From contig JAIXMP010000001.1 of the NCBI GenBank assembly GCA_025677815.1, forward strand, positions 558,001 to 622,000: DNA of 64,000 bases, written 5' to 3'. Positions 24,227 through 35,673 of the stretch are shown in pieces; positions within the stretch are counted from its first letter, which is position 1, and each line of letters begins with the position of its first letter. The DNA is from Phascolomyces articulosus. Taxonomy: Eukaryota > Mucoromycota > Mucoromycetes > Mucorales > Lichtheimiaceae. Both the position numbers and the translations under genes were made by a program. The notes below the pieces were generated by a model. It saw only the letters and a program-made list of their open reading frames with translations. It did no database searches and was not told the DNA's origin.

Positions 24227-26277
24227 TCTTTGATTTGAGAGTATATTTACAACGAGAAAGTAAAAAAAGGAAGAGGTTGTTCTTTATGAAAAAAAAAAGA
24301 AAGTGATGTGAATTGAATGAGAAAGAAAAGAAAAAAACGGAGAGAAATAAGACTGGAAGTATGTATAATAATAATAGAGTTATCAATCATAAATAGTAAT
24401 GCGCGTACTTACAGAGTATTTCCAAAGCATTGTTTTGCACTATGTATCATGCTTGTTTAGCTAACCAAGACTTGTGCAACATCAGTTGACAATTATGGAC
24501 ATATGGTGTGATAATGGTGATAGTTGGTGATGGCCCTTGTTGTTGCGCAGTAAATAATATATGTCAACATACGCTACTAAATCAGCAAATACTAATGCAA
24601 GCCAGCCAATCTGGGGACATTCTGTGCACAGAAATTTACTAAAAAGAATAACATGTGATCATTCCTTTCGTCATTCTTCTTTTGTCTATCTAACATAAAG
24701 GTTATCCGGTTACTCGGCCGTTCTCTGGTTTCTTCTTCGAAGCTTACCAGAAGTTCTATATGTTTTATTTTTCCCGGGAACAAATACTTGGAATAAGAGG
24801 ACTCCCAACTTGTGAATGTCGATCAATCGTCGTTCTTTTTTCTTTCTTTTACTTGTTTTACTGAATTTTATCAATTAAATTATAGTATTTGAGTAGTCCG
24901 TATCATCCGGAATAAAATGAATTCTTTATTTTAATTACATGGTTGTTTCAATATTATATGGTATACATGATGAGTATGTACAAACAAACATTTAGACCTA
25001 TGAAAAGGATCAAAACATAGATTATTCATTACCTAAAAATATATTTGGTTAAAATGGGTCGTCATCATCTTCCATTTCATCATAATATATATACGTAACA
25101 GATCATCATCACCTTCTTTGGTCATCAGTATTTATTTTGAGAAGTACTACACGAGTGAGTCATATAATAAGCTCTTTTTGTTGCACAGTAATATTTATTT
25201 ATAAGAATAATAAATATAAACAACATACTAACGATGATAAGTAGTTTTTATAGACTGTTTCTGATTTAGCATGCCTTGTATCATACATAATTCCGGTTCA
25301 AACGGAGAAAGGCAGTACCTACAAGCTAATATTGTGCTGTGAGTGAACAACAGTGACCCTATTTGTTTAATAAAGGAAAAAAAAAACTAAATTTATCTAT
25401 ATAGCTGAGCCAATGTTTGACTGCTACACATAATTTTCTATAGAATCTGTTTTTTGTGCTTCCATTCTGTTAATATATTGATTCTGTATTTTGTACTTGA
25501 ATATTACATATATAAATTTTGTAACAGGTGTTTGTACATTAGATATTCAATGCTATTCATATATTTTTAGGAGTTACGATTTATTTTACATCATGTTGTA
25601 GCAGCATCTGACTACAGTTATCAGTTTTTGTTTAATAATAAATGTGAAATTTGGTTAATTCGGAGGTAAAATAAAAGATAAAAACAGACAATATAAATCC
25701 TTTGAGACTTGTTAATCAGTTTTTAATGACGAGAAAGATTTGATAAAAAGTTGCCCTTTCTACAATGATATTTACAAAGACTTATTTATACTTTTTCTAG
25801 TCTATAGTGGATGTGGGCTTAGTTACTTATTTTATACTATTCCATATTATGGATGAAGGATCGAGACCTTTGGGATATAGTACTTGCTATCTTTTATGAA
25901 AGTGGTTATAAAGATAGGTCTAGGACTACGCATTTTATCTTTGACGTCTTCTTTGACGTTTTCTTTTCAGAGGATTATACGAAGGAAGTACATCGTTATG
26001 TGGCTATACTAATTTCCTTTTTTAAAACACGGAATACGTAAATTTCCTTATTTGTTTATATGCTCAGGCTGTGCCTTTTGTGTAATATATCAATATGTTT
26101 ACGATGAAAATGTTTTGTTTTATTTAACGTCCCCGTTGAACACAGCGTCCGATCGGACATCTTTGTTCGAGACAGATCATAAAAAAGCATAAAGTAATAA
26201 AAGAAGAAACCCTGTTTGAGGAACAGGGAAAAGGTATCTACGGGAATTTTGGAACTGCCAATCACGGCTAATCTATA
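24227..26277. other. Arrestin upstream region and gene-free island edge
   Basis: The arrestin 5' leader (24227-24420) is followed by about 1.9 kb of AT-rich DNA. The only protein-like frame is 25853-26041 (+), with DRDLWDIVLAIFYESGYKD, which has no recognised family. No tRNA or mobile-element ends found up to the MITE. Confidence 0.45.
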
Positions 26278-26381
26278 CAGTGCCTCCACTTCCAATTTTC
26301 GCTTTCCAAAAAACGAACTTTGGTCTGAGAACATAGCGAATTTGGTTTTTTGGAAAGCGAAGATTGGGAATGGAGGCACTG
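26278..26381. mobile_element. Miniature inverted-repeat element (Tc1/mariner-type MITE), 104 bp
   Basis: The 104 bp are almost entirely two inverted arms of about 46 bp. The left end reads CAGTGCCTCCACTTCCAATT; the right end on the opposite strand reads CAGTGCCTCCATTCCCAATC. The arms continue to match through CGCTTTCCAAAAAAC, about 38 of 46 positions by eye. The element is flanked on both sides by TA (26276-26277 and 26382-26383), the target duplication of Tc1/mariner insertions, whose ends often begin CAGTG. There is no coding capacity, so it must be mobilised in trans or be a dead footprint. Arm mismatches suggest an old insertion. Confidence 0.85.
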
Positions 26382-27609
26382 TAAATTATCTATTTCTACT
26401 GGAAATCTCTGCATGGCGACTGAAAATCTCTATTTTTTTTTGTACAATTTTATATTCTAAAACTAGATAAAAATAATGTATACGTCTTTATTATAATAAA
26501 GTCGATGTTTTCTTTTGTGTATAGTGCTTTAAAGGCTGTTATGCATCTTTATAAATTTATATAAAAAATACTACTGGAAATCTCTACTAAATATATTGGC
26601 TGCGGAGGAAAATAATATAAAGTGCTTTTGAACGCGTACGTGATTTTTCGTATTTTTCTTTTTATCCAAACACATTTTTATACTCATGGTGCTGAAGTCT
26701 CAAATTCCATTACTGTCAAACCTAGCAAAAACAAAGTCCCAGTGTTTTTTGTGTAGAGGGCTTTTTTGGAAGAAAGACATTTCAAAACAAGAGCGTTTAA
26801 GCGAATACTCAAAGAATATTGAAAATATAAATCAGAATCAACAATGCCTAGGAAAGTGCGTTAGACTCTCTAATATTGATAATGAAAACTTAAAAGAAAC
26901 GATCAGAATTTTTAGTATTTCCCAATAAATATATAAAGATGATGTATCATGTGTTTACTAGATAAAAAAAAATATTGCTGATTTTTCAACAGTTTGCTGA
27001 CATGGGATTTAATTCATACAAAATATTCGTTTTTGGATCAAAATAAGTTAGAAATAAACAGATTGGATAGAAAAAAAAGGAAATGACCCAAAATTTCTTC
27101 CCTCGGCGGATGAAAGTTCAAAAACAAAACTTATACATTCGAGAAAAATAAAAAGGAAATAGCTGTAGAAGCTTATAGTTGGATTTATATTATGCCAACA
27201 CACGAAAAACAATAATCCAAGAGAAAAACGTAAAAAAAAATATGGATCAAAATCCTAACGGATGATAGTGGTATTTTATTATAAAACTTTGCGTAACTGA
27301 AGATACAAGACATTGGTAGGACACCAGGATAGTAAGGCAGAACCAATGGCAGGCGGGCTCAAACTAAACCCAGGACTTTTTGTCACTCTCTAAAATTTGT
27401 GACGTTGCAAATATTTAAAATAAAAAAATTTTCTTTCAAAACAAAAGTTGGCTATTATGACCTTCCAGAGATGTTCACCATTGTCTTTGTTTTTCTGTAG
27501 GTGATAGAAAAGATTATGATTGTTTGAATTGGAACAAAAAGAAACACGAATTAATTATATATATGTCATTTTTTCGTTCATTATTTGTTACTGCTTACAG
27601 TAGATAAAA
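26382..27609. other. Repeat-bearing gene-free stretch
   Basis: The 15-mer CTACTGGAAATCTCT occurs at 26396-26410 and 26571-26585, with a near copy (CGACTGAAAATCTCT) at 26418-26432. An 80-codon frame (26686-26928) has a CFLC pair but no recognised family. At about 27300-27410 there is a more GC-rich patch with no assignment. Confidence 0.45.
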
Positions 27610-27825
27610 GAATGCATTGGCTAACGATAAGCGACTCGATCGAAAGATGACAACGGATCTAGTGTGCCGAAGGACTTTGTAAGGTATACTACTTCTAGTC
27701 GCGGGTAAATTCTGTGAGCTTAGTGGCTATCCTATGCCTCGAACCAAGCCCTTGCATTGTGGTGATGGATTTATTCTGTTGTTGCTTTGCAACATGGCTG
27801 CGATCGGATTTACCTCTTTATTTTT
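27610..27825 (+). ncRNA. Candidate structured RNA (GC-elevated block ending in a T-run)
   Basis: About 215 bp near 48% GC by eye, within flanks near 30%, with no long open frame. GCGACT at 27631-27636 pairs perfectly with AGTCGC at 27697-27702, and a second short hairpin (GTTGC, TTT, GCAAC) lies at about 27782-27794. A T7 run follows at about 27822-27828, as in Pol III terminators. The strand call rests on that T-run. I looked for U1-U6, RNase P, RNase MRP, U3, 5S and tRNA signatures and found none; an H/ACA-type snoRNA or an unknown RNA is possible. Confidence 0.3.
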
Positions 27826-28461
27826 TTGATTCTCTTCTCATGTAACTCCTTAAAGCCAAAAGATAAGTTTTATTTCAATATAGAAACATAAGATGCGATC
27901 AATCACTGATTCAGTCGCCAATTAATTATTTATAGTAGATGATGCTGTCGTACTCAAATAAAATGGTTACTTTCCTTTTCCTTTTTGGATTAATTTGTCA
28001 TACAAGTTATAATTATGGGTCAACTTTCTATTGCCTTTCTTGTAATAATCGAAGTACACTCCTTTGTATTAATAGCTCAAGGTCCATACTTTTTATTATA
28101 ATAATATATCATTCATACTATATAAATTACTATTACTATTATCATCCACAGTAGTTTTAGAAAACATATAGATACCCCTTTGCAATCAAACAGTAAAACA
28201 TTACCTTACAAGTATATTCAACTCTTATTTATCTTTTGTTCTATTTTATTTCTATTAACTATGGTATTGATCCGCCAAAAATATTACGACAATGCACGGA
28301 CATAGACACCATCACGTTCACTTTGCTTATTAGTTTTTTATATATATTCAATAGAATTTATATAATAATACAGTTTTTTAAATCGCATGTGAAAGGTATA
28401 GAGGTTTGAATTATTACGGGAAAGAGAAATGATATTTATGTATGGTGGAGGTTCCTACTAG
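27826..28461. other. No gene seen
   Basis: AT-rich; a hydrophobic 71-codon frame (27939-28154) is a shadow of T-rich DNA. Confidence 0.5.
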
Positions 28462-28902
28462 TCATTGTCTTGGTTGTTGGGTTATTGGTTTTTCTTCCTC
28501 TGACAACTTTTTTTTATTGGGTATATTGGTTGCACGCTCTTTTTTCTGGGAGAAAGAATGGATCAGAATTCTGATATAGTATAATAACCTCCCCCTCCTT
28601 GCTTCATTATTATTGGACCATGTAATTGATAATTTACTAAGCGTACATACTATAGTCTGTTCTTTTTTGACCTCTTGTATCAATTTCTGAGGTGTTCTAC
28701 ACTGTTCATCTTCAAAACAGTGATGAGCTGGTTCGATGATTTCCTTGAGTTGAAAATGGTGGTTTTTAAAAGAGTGAAAGAAGTATCCAATTACTATCAG
28801 TAATGTGAGAGACAGTACTAAGATCCACTTGCAACAACAAAAAATATCATGAATCAAATATGCAAATGGATGAACCAATAGACCAAATGCTATCATTATC
28901 AA
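28462..28902 (-). pseudogene. Inverted partial copy of the D..ExK-family gene 3' end
   Basis: The minus-strand frame contains FKNHHFQLKEIIEPAHHCFE followed by RTPQKLI and later HSFSQKKERAT. The plus-strand gene at 29745-32187 ends with FKNHHLQLKEIIEPAHRLYE, RTPKKRIL and TFFSPRKKRTT in the same order. So this is a second, diverged copy of that gene's last exon in inverted orientation about 3 kb away. Upstream of the match the frame becomes a hydrophobic stretch (WILVLSLTLLIVIGYFF) with no counterpart, so the rest of the copy is lost or scrambled. It may use the duplicated tail in a new small membrane protein, but a relic is likelier. Confidence 0.7.
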
Positions 28903-29744
28903 CTACTATATCAACTAAACACAATAAAGATTATGATGAGAGCAATAACAACCTGTCAACAGTAAATGGTGATGAGTCGGTAGTACAAATTTCAAATTTA
29001 GCTGAGAAGAGATAGCAGCTTGTGTTGCTGGATTTCGATAAAATATAAACAGCTATCTAACTAAATCTTGTGTCCTAAGCGTGTGTGCTTAGTATTGTAC
29101 TAAACTATTAAATTGAAGAAGAGAACAATATACTGATAATACACTGTTTGCTTTTTACGTATTCAATTCAGAACGGCACATGCTTTGAAATTAGTCATCG
29201 AATCTGGTCAAGAAAATAAAGAAATATGATATTGTAAAAGGCGTTATTGGTCTTGTGGTGCGAATGCAATTATTTTAATTTGCTATTGTGAAATATATTG
29301 GTACAAAGAGTGAAAGTTAATGCAAAAGATTATCACTTTAACAATCAAGCGAATATATGCATAGCAGCGATCACCAATAATAATAACACCAAAAAAAGAT
29401 TCTGTGCGCGTTTGTCTCGGGATCCTGAGTATACAACTGATAAGCTAATTATGAACCTCGTAACAGGTGAAGGTCAAGTTAGTCTTCCACTTTAATATAA
29501 CCTAAATTTTAAAGTGTTGCATTATTTTCTCAAAAAAAAAATTTGACAGATCATTAAATGGGACGCTAGCAAAATTATCGTTGGCAGTTGTACACAACAC
29601 ACTATACGAATTTTTTTGAATGTATAAAATATATATATATATAGTTCTCAAAGTTGTAGACCGTCCATAGTATTGCGCAGTTTAAAATTAAGTGCATGGT
29701 TCTATTTTGCACGAAAACAAGCTTTTTTTTTTCTTTCACTCAAA
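28903..29744. other. Upstream of the accessory gene, weak ORF
   Basis: A 65-codon frame at 29298-29495 reads KVNAKDYHFNNQANICIAAI and ends GEGQVSLPL. It could be an additional 5' exon of the downstream gene, or noise; no in-frame junction to 29745 was found. A short TA run lies at about 29628-29642. Confidence 0.35.
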
Positions 29745-32187
29745 ATGTCAGATAATGCATCATTTTTTACTTCATACTCTTTGAGTGATTGGAGTTTCAT
29801 TTCTTTTTTATGTTTCAAAATTACTGATCATCGAAAGACAACAATAAAGGATTTACAGAAACTCTTAATTGAATTCCATCAACAATTGGATAAACATCAA
29901 CAAGCGACAAAGGATCCTAAAGTCAAAGCGTACTTGGGTCGTGTAAAACAAAACAATCACGTATATATTTGTAGATAATAGAAGTCAAAGAATTATGAAG
30001 CAATAGATTGCATATCGATACTAACACTCATATTCAGTTTAACAAAAAACAACTAATGGAATGTCTCGATAAAGCACGGTCACAACATCAAACTGAAGTT
30101 TTGACATCGGCTGTCAACATTGACTTTGGAAGCAATAATAATTATCAAATAGGTGATAACAACACATATAAAAATAGTCAATCTTCAGACATTGGAAAAG
30201 TATGTGATTCATTTACCCGATCATTCAAAAAATATTGTCCAACTTGCTAACAATAGCAACTGACGAGTAATTAATAGACCTCAAACAGCAAAAATCAAGG
30301 TGATGAAAATGTGAGTATATTTTACAATAAGGGCTCATCCATGATTTATATACAAATAAACTTATTGTAAATACTTGCAGGTTGCTGACTCAGCAGAATC
30401 CGATACTTTTGACAAGTTATTTGATTCAGATGATGATGTTTCACATGAGCAACCTTTGATAGTGGATCGTCAAAAGTTCCGAACCCAACTATTTGATTTG
30501 GCGTATAAAATGGTACATGAGCTAGTTTTGTTGAATTTTGGGTATAATACAATTCTTGCACTACGCAGCAACTAACAAGTGCACTCAATATAGTTACGAA
30601 ATGAGTGTTCATTTCAAGATATTGCGGATATTAATCAGATGAAGAATGCAGTCAGTCTCCCTATCACCATTGGCGATTGGCTTGATGATATGTCGTACTC
30701 ATTACTTCAAAAGGATTCCACAGACAATGATTTACTTAAGTAAGTAGCGACGATAGCAATTAATATTGGGTATAATTCAAGAAACTAATATTATTATAAT
30801 TTAGATTGACATTATCAAGAATCATCTACTTTGTGAATGGTGATCTTGCCTCACCAGTTAAAAAGTTTATTATGAACAGTGTTGGAGATGATGTATGGAA
30901 GAAAGTTGAAAATTCAAAAAGGTGGTCTTGCCACAAGGCTTGGATATCGATACAAAAGAAAAAATAAAAAAAATCATTAAGGTAACATGACCTCGTAGAT
31001 ACTAGTCATCATAATTACGAAAAAGTTATTAATATTCTCGGTTTCATTATATAGGATGCTAAACAAGAAGAGGGTGATTTGAAGATCAATTTACGAAAAG
31101 CAATCTCGAAGACTCGACTAGAATTGTTGGAAAGCGGTGTCATTGAGTCGACTATGATTCAAATAATGGATATATTGGATGTTGTGATTGCGTCTATCCA
31201 AACTCCCAATTCCCAATCTGAAATACACACAAAAACAATAAAGTCAGAAACGACATATTATCGGCGGTTTGCTGCCATTTTGGACATATTGTTTCGGGAT
31301 ACATTATTTGATATTTCAGAGTAAGTATTTATATCTTTATATCTTTATAAATACATATACTCAAATCTTACGTATAATAATTGTTTATCTATCATAGTGG
31401 TGAGCAAACAAGTCAAATTACGAAGGAAATCATGGCTCGAAATTCAAAAGCATTTAGTTCTGCAAAGTATAGCGAAAGTGTTATTGGTCGAAGAATCGAC
31501 CTAATGATTCGTAGTAGTGGTATTGAACTCAGCACCTCGGAATGGAAAAGAAAGGGAGCTGTCAAGGGAGCAGGCAGACGACAACAAATAAAGAATGTGA
31601 GAGGAAACAAATCGATATTGAAGTATCTCTTATCTTTGCCAGTAATGGATTCAGATCGTCAAAAAGTGTTTTGTTTGGGTCTAGACTTTATAGGTAAAAT
31701 ATTTATGTTTTATAGTGTAACTATTTAACAAATGACTGATAGCAACAACTAACCACTGTATACAATAGGCACCATCGGATATATGTTCTCACTCCATCAA
31801 GTTGATGATGCGTTTATCGCAAATCATATATCAGATTTAAAGTTACCGGTGGACTTTAACCAGTTGGAATCATTTATCAACACCATTGATTACTTGTATG
31901 TATTCAAAAACCACCATCTTCAGTTAAAAGAAATCATTGAGCCAGCACATCGCCTTTACGAAGATGAAAAGAGCTTGGCACAACTCCGAACACCCAAAAA
32001 AAGAATACTATCAAACGGAAGCGATGACAGTGACGGTGACTACAAAGAAGAACAAGAACAAGATGATGAACGAGTAGAAGATTTTATTGAATCTTATCAA
32101 AGCCCTGACACATTTTTTTCACCAAGAAAAAAGCGCACAACACACAGACTCGGTTGTCAAGAAGATAGTGACGAAAATGTCCAGTAG
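29745..32187 (+). CDS. Unrecognised multi-exon family with possible D..ExK nuclease motif; one frameshift
   Basis: Exons by splice logic: 29745..29960, 30038..30199, 30381..30512, 30594..30739, 30805..30981, 31055..31320, 31398..31693, 31769..32187. All junctions keep frame except inside exon 5, where a base appears to be missing in the A-run near 30917 (VENSK then VVLPQGLDID). This is either a real lesion or a sequence error. The first exons are charged and coiled-coil-like (LIEFHQQLDKHQQATKDP). The middle is helical. Exon 7 has GRRIDLMIRSSGIELSTSEW followed by K, a pattern of Asp, then Glu-x-Lys, as in PD-(D/E)XK restriction-like folds. The C-terminus is acidic, with a basic RKKRTTHR patch. 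It resembles a hypothetical family I recall as multicopy in Mucorales, unverified. No role assigned; linkage to a second inverted copy and a MITE suggests an expanding accessory family. Confidence 0.6.
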
Positions 32188-33690
32188 GAAACCCAACCTC
32201 CATTCCATTTCGTTCGTGCTTTTTGCATACATTTGATATACGTTTAATTTTTATCACTATTTCTAACAAAGCACCAATCTAAAAAAAAAAACCAATAGTT
32301 GTACCTCCCCCTTCCCATTGATTAATGTGTATATAAAAAATTCCCATATAAAAATGCTCTTCATAATTAACATAATATTCCACAACATTAAATTTTGTAA
32401 AATAGTTTATGGCCACTTTCGCCTATTTTCAAAGACACAAACATAGAGTATGTCAGCAACGCTAATAATCCATGCCAAGCGAATTCAAAGCTTGACTTTA
32501 ATGAATAAGATGATCGAACAAAGTACAGTTTGAGTTTTTTTATGAGTTTTCTTTCATACACTATATTTTTTTCTTTAAAAAGAAAAAACTTTACGTGCCC
32601 AATGCAAACTGTTACTTTTTACCATTACCAACCATCGGGCGACTATGTTCGTGATAGAGCCGATAGAGAAACAGAAGATCAGCTTCCATTAAGACTCTAC
32701 ATAAGTTGGATCATCTCTCTGATGACTCAATGACAGAAGATGAAACTGAATCTCCGAATGCCGCCCCTGGCAACTTGCATTCAAGAAGCTAAATAGTTAC
32801 TGCTAAACACTGCAAAGGTTATATCCATCACCCCCAAAAGCACTTTGATAAGTGTTTTAATATGAATAGAATATAATACACATTTTCTATATCATTGCTA
32901 TTTTTTTTTGGGAGGGGGGATAGATGGGTTCCTAATTATTATATTCAATATTGAAAATTTTCACTGATGAAACAAAAATTACACTCGTCAAGAATTATAT
33001 TGATCTCTGAAATTTTATATCCAGTGGAACCAAAAATTGAATTTTCTCCTCCCAATTTTTATATTCTTAAACGCAAAACACTGAATTATGGGGTCTCTGT
33101 GCTAGAATACAACAATATTTTTTTTTGTGTCAAAAAAATAACAAAAAAAAAAGATTGACTTGGTGATATTCATTGTTAAGTGACGTAATATTTATGGTTA
33201 AATCAAGGCACCCTTTGATTGATCCATTTCTTTCAGTACCTGTCGGAACCTATTCATCAAATGTTTCATCTGTCAAATCGTTGTGCCTGATGGTTTCAGA
33301 TTTATTTTAATCAAACGAGATTCTGGAACTCAATGTATGATGGGGTCATATTCATAATAATTGATTACAATATATAAAAATGTACCATACCTTTAAATTA
33401 TGAAATTATTAGAAGAGAATGAATAATGATGATAAATGCATAAGGTGATTTTTTTATAAGCAAAATTTTTTATACTCATTGTTAATGCATACTATGGAGG
33501 TAGAAATGGATTAACATAACCCCGATTACTTATTGCTGCTGTGTTTCACTGCAATAGTGTATAACTTATCTAATACTTTTCTCACCTCTCTGTCCTCTTT
33601 TTCCCTTTTGTAGTACGTTTGCTTTTTCTTATTTGTCACTCGTTTTATATTTTAACCAACCAACGCTTTGTATGGATTCATAAAAAAAAA
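32188..33690. other. Gene-free region with a worn ORF, upstream of F-box gene
   Basis: A frame at about 32600-32730 (YHYQPSGDYVRDRADRETED) and an overlapping shifted frame ending AAPGNLHSRS at about 32790 may be a degraded C-terminus. The rest is AT-rich; 33550-33690 contains a C/T-rich leader before the F-box start. Confidence 0.4.
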
Positions 33691-35673
33691 ATGTCAAGTT
33701 CATTCATTTACAATCTACCTCAAGAACTCATTGACCGTATTGCTTTACTTTTAACACAAGAGGATCGTCATGCCTGTTTATTCGTATGCAAACAATGGTA
33801 TAAAGTATTCCTTCCTAATCTCTACCGGTGTGTCAAAGTCCATAACCGTCAAGCGTTACAAAGCTTTTTCATGACACTACAACAATCTTCCTCCGTATCA
33901 CCTGAATATCCATTGGGATGGCTTGTCCGTGACTTGACCCTGGGACAAGGTACTCAACTCTTACCGTATCGGGCCACCGACTTGCGCGATAAGAATTACC
34001 GAATAGGCCTTTCACGACAACGATGGGGTGCCTTACCACGACTTTGTCCCTACTTGGAGATCCTTGATTTCCATTGGACTACCTGGATTGAAATCGAAGA
34101 AAATAGCAGTGATGTTTTGTTTCAGTGGCAATCGTTACGACAAACTGCCCCTTTTCATCGTTATGATATTTTATTCAAATTTGTCGATACCTATGGTCAA
34201 CGATTGACTCGACTTGAATTAACTCGTGCGGTAGTGGAACAAGTAACAGACTGGCAGCTCTTATTCTCACGCGTTCCAGCATTGTTACATTTAACGTTAA
34301 CGTGTTCTATCGATTTTGGCTCGTTGATGGTGGGTCCTTTGACAATTTATTTGGATGATTTGATTCCTCATTTGCCGAAATATTTAAAATCACTATCGTT
34401 GGCCATGTTTAATATTACGATGCGACAAGAAGAATCAGGGCAACAACAACTGCAGTATATCCATGATTCATTACAAACCCTCGAACTTCACCTGGTTGAA
34501 TTCCGCTCACCCGTGGCGATCACCTATTTTGGGCAAAGTTTCCCACAACTACAAAGCCTATCTTTCGGACGTACAGTCAGCTCCAACCATTCTTTCGAAC
34601 ACGAATATGTCCAGGCATTTGCAACATTGTTACGACAAAGTAAGCATTTAATGTACCTTTCCATGAATCCGATCTGGAATACAGGATTATTGGGTGTGAT
34701 CCGACACGCCTCTTTGATGGAATTACGAACTGGATCAATCAATGGACAAATAGAACATCAACCTGGTACAAGAATTGCGCGAGAGACATTTCCCAAGGTG
34801 CTGGCTGCCTTGTCTCCGGATGCAACAGCACTGGAAATTGCTGTACCACCATCGCTTGTCAATATAGATGAGTGGATTCGACCACTTAGTACCACCTGTC
34901 CTCATTTATCAACATTGGAACTTACTGGCAATAGAGATGCATCCTACCTTTTAACACCAAGCAATAACCATCATCACCGTTTCTCATTACATACCATATT
35001 AAATGCTTTATCAGGTAGTTTGCACACACTTATCATCCGCAATGCAACTGTCTATGTTCCACCCCAACAACATTCTTCATTACATAATCCATTGTCCTAC
35101 CACGCATGCCAACAACAAAGCACATCAGTTCTCAAACACTTTGGAGTTCACCAATCCATTATCCGTGCCGATATATTCGACTATTTAGCAACACACTGTC
35201 CATCATTCAACAGCCTTTCTGTCACCGACTGTCATTACTATGTATTATTACCATGCGTCCATTTAGATATCCGTTTCCCAAATCATGACTTACAATCCGT
35301 CGTATTACGGTCCATTGGTGTTGTGTGTGAACAACCAGAGCAACAAAAGACGATGGCCATGGGCATGAGTTTAGCATTAAAATACGACGGTATATTTTAT
35401 CATTCATCATATCATAAGCCATCCTTTGTACGTAATTTAGTACGCTTGGAACAATTCCCATTATTGACACAAAAAGAGATTGTGTTATACAGTGGAGGTA
35501 ACCATGGAACAACAGAAGCAGGATTAGAAAAGTTGCAAAAGGAATGGTTCAAGGCACATCGTGAACATAGATATGCCTATGGTCAAAATTTGATCCCTGA
35601 TAAATCATTTGGCTATGTTTCTTTAAATGCGCGCACTGTACGGAAATGCTCTTTTGAAAGCGTATTATTATAA
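33691..35673 (+). CDS. F-box protein with leucine-rich-repeat-like body
   Basis: Intronless, 660 residues. I chose the Met at 33691 (just after an A9 run), not the earlier in-frame Met at 33619, because the F-box starts at once: FIYNLPQELIDRIALLLTQE then RHACLFVCKQWYKVFLPNLY (residues about 5-50). The rest is a series of ~25-residue leucine-rich units (for example LRQTAPFHRYDILFKF, LTRLELTRAVVEQV, LQSLSFGR, LSTLELTGN), as in fungal LRR-type F-box proteins. Family role: the F-box binds Skp1 and the LRR body selects substrates for SCF ubiquitin ligase. Substrate unknown. Two further F-box/LRR-type paralogs (one dead, one edge-truncated) lie in this window, so the family is locally expanded. Confidence 0.85.
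   Translation: MSSSFIYNLPQELIDRIALLLTQEDRHACLFVCKQWYKVFLPNLYRCVKVHNRQALQSFFMTLQQSSSVSPEYPLGWLVRDLTLGQGTQLLPYRATDLRDKNYRIGLSRQRWGALPRLCPYLEILDFHWTTWIEIEENSSDVLFQWQSLRQTAPFHRYDILFKFVDTYGQRLTRLELTRAVVEQVTDWQLLFSRVPALLHLTLTCSIDFGSLMVGPLTIYLDDLIPHLPKYLKSLSLAMFNITMRQEESGQQQLQYIHDSLQTLELHLVEFRSPVAITYFGQSFPQLQSLSFGRTVSSNHSFEHEYVQAFATLLRQSKHLMYLSMNPIWNTGLLGVIRHASLMELRTGSINGQIEHQPGTRIARETFPKVLAALSPDATALEIAVPPSLVNIDEWIRPLSTTCPHLSTLELTGNRDASYLLTPSNNHHHRFSLHTILNALSGSLHTLIIRNATVYVPPQQHSSLHNPLSYHACQQQSTSVLKHFGVHQSIIRADIFDYLATHCPSFNSLSVTDCHYYVLLPCVHLDIRFPNHDLQSVVLRSIGVVCEQPEQQKTMAMGMSLALKYDGIFYHSSYHKPSFVRNLVRLEQFPLLTQKEIVLYSGGNHGTTEAGLEKLQKEWFKAHREHRYAYGQNLIPDKSFGYVSLNARTVRKCSFESVLL

Noticed and set aside
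26686..26928. 80-codon ORF with a CFLC pair
   Set aside because: No partner Cys spacing for a zinc finger, no signal peptide and no recognised family.
27730..27760. Minus-strand GGTTCGAGGC, resembling a tRNA T-loop
   Set aside because: The five bases on either side of the loop do not pair and no acceptor or anticodon stems were found.
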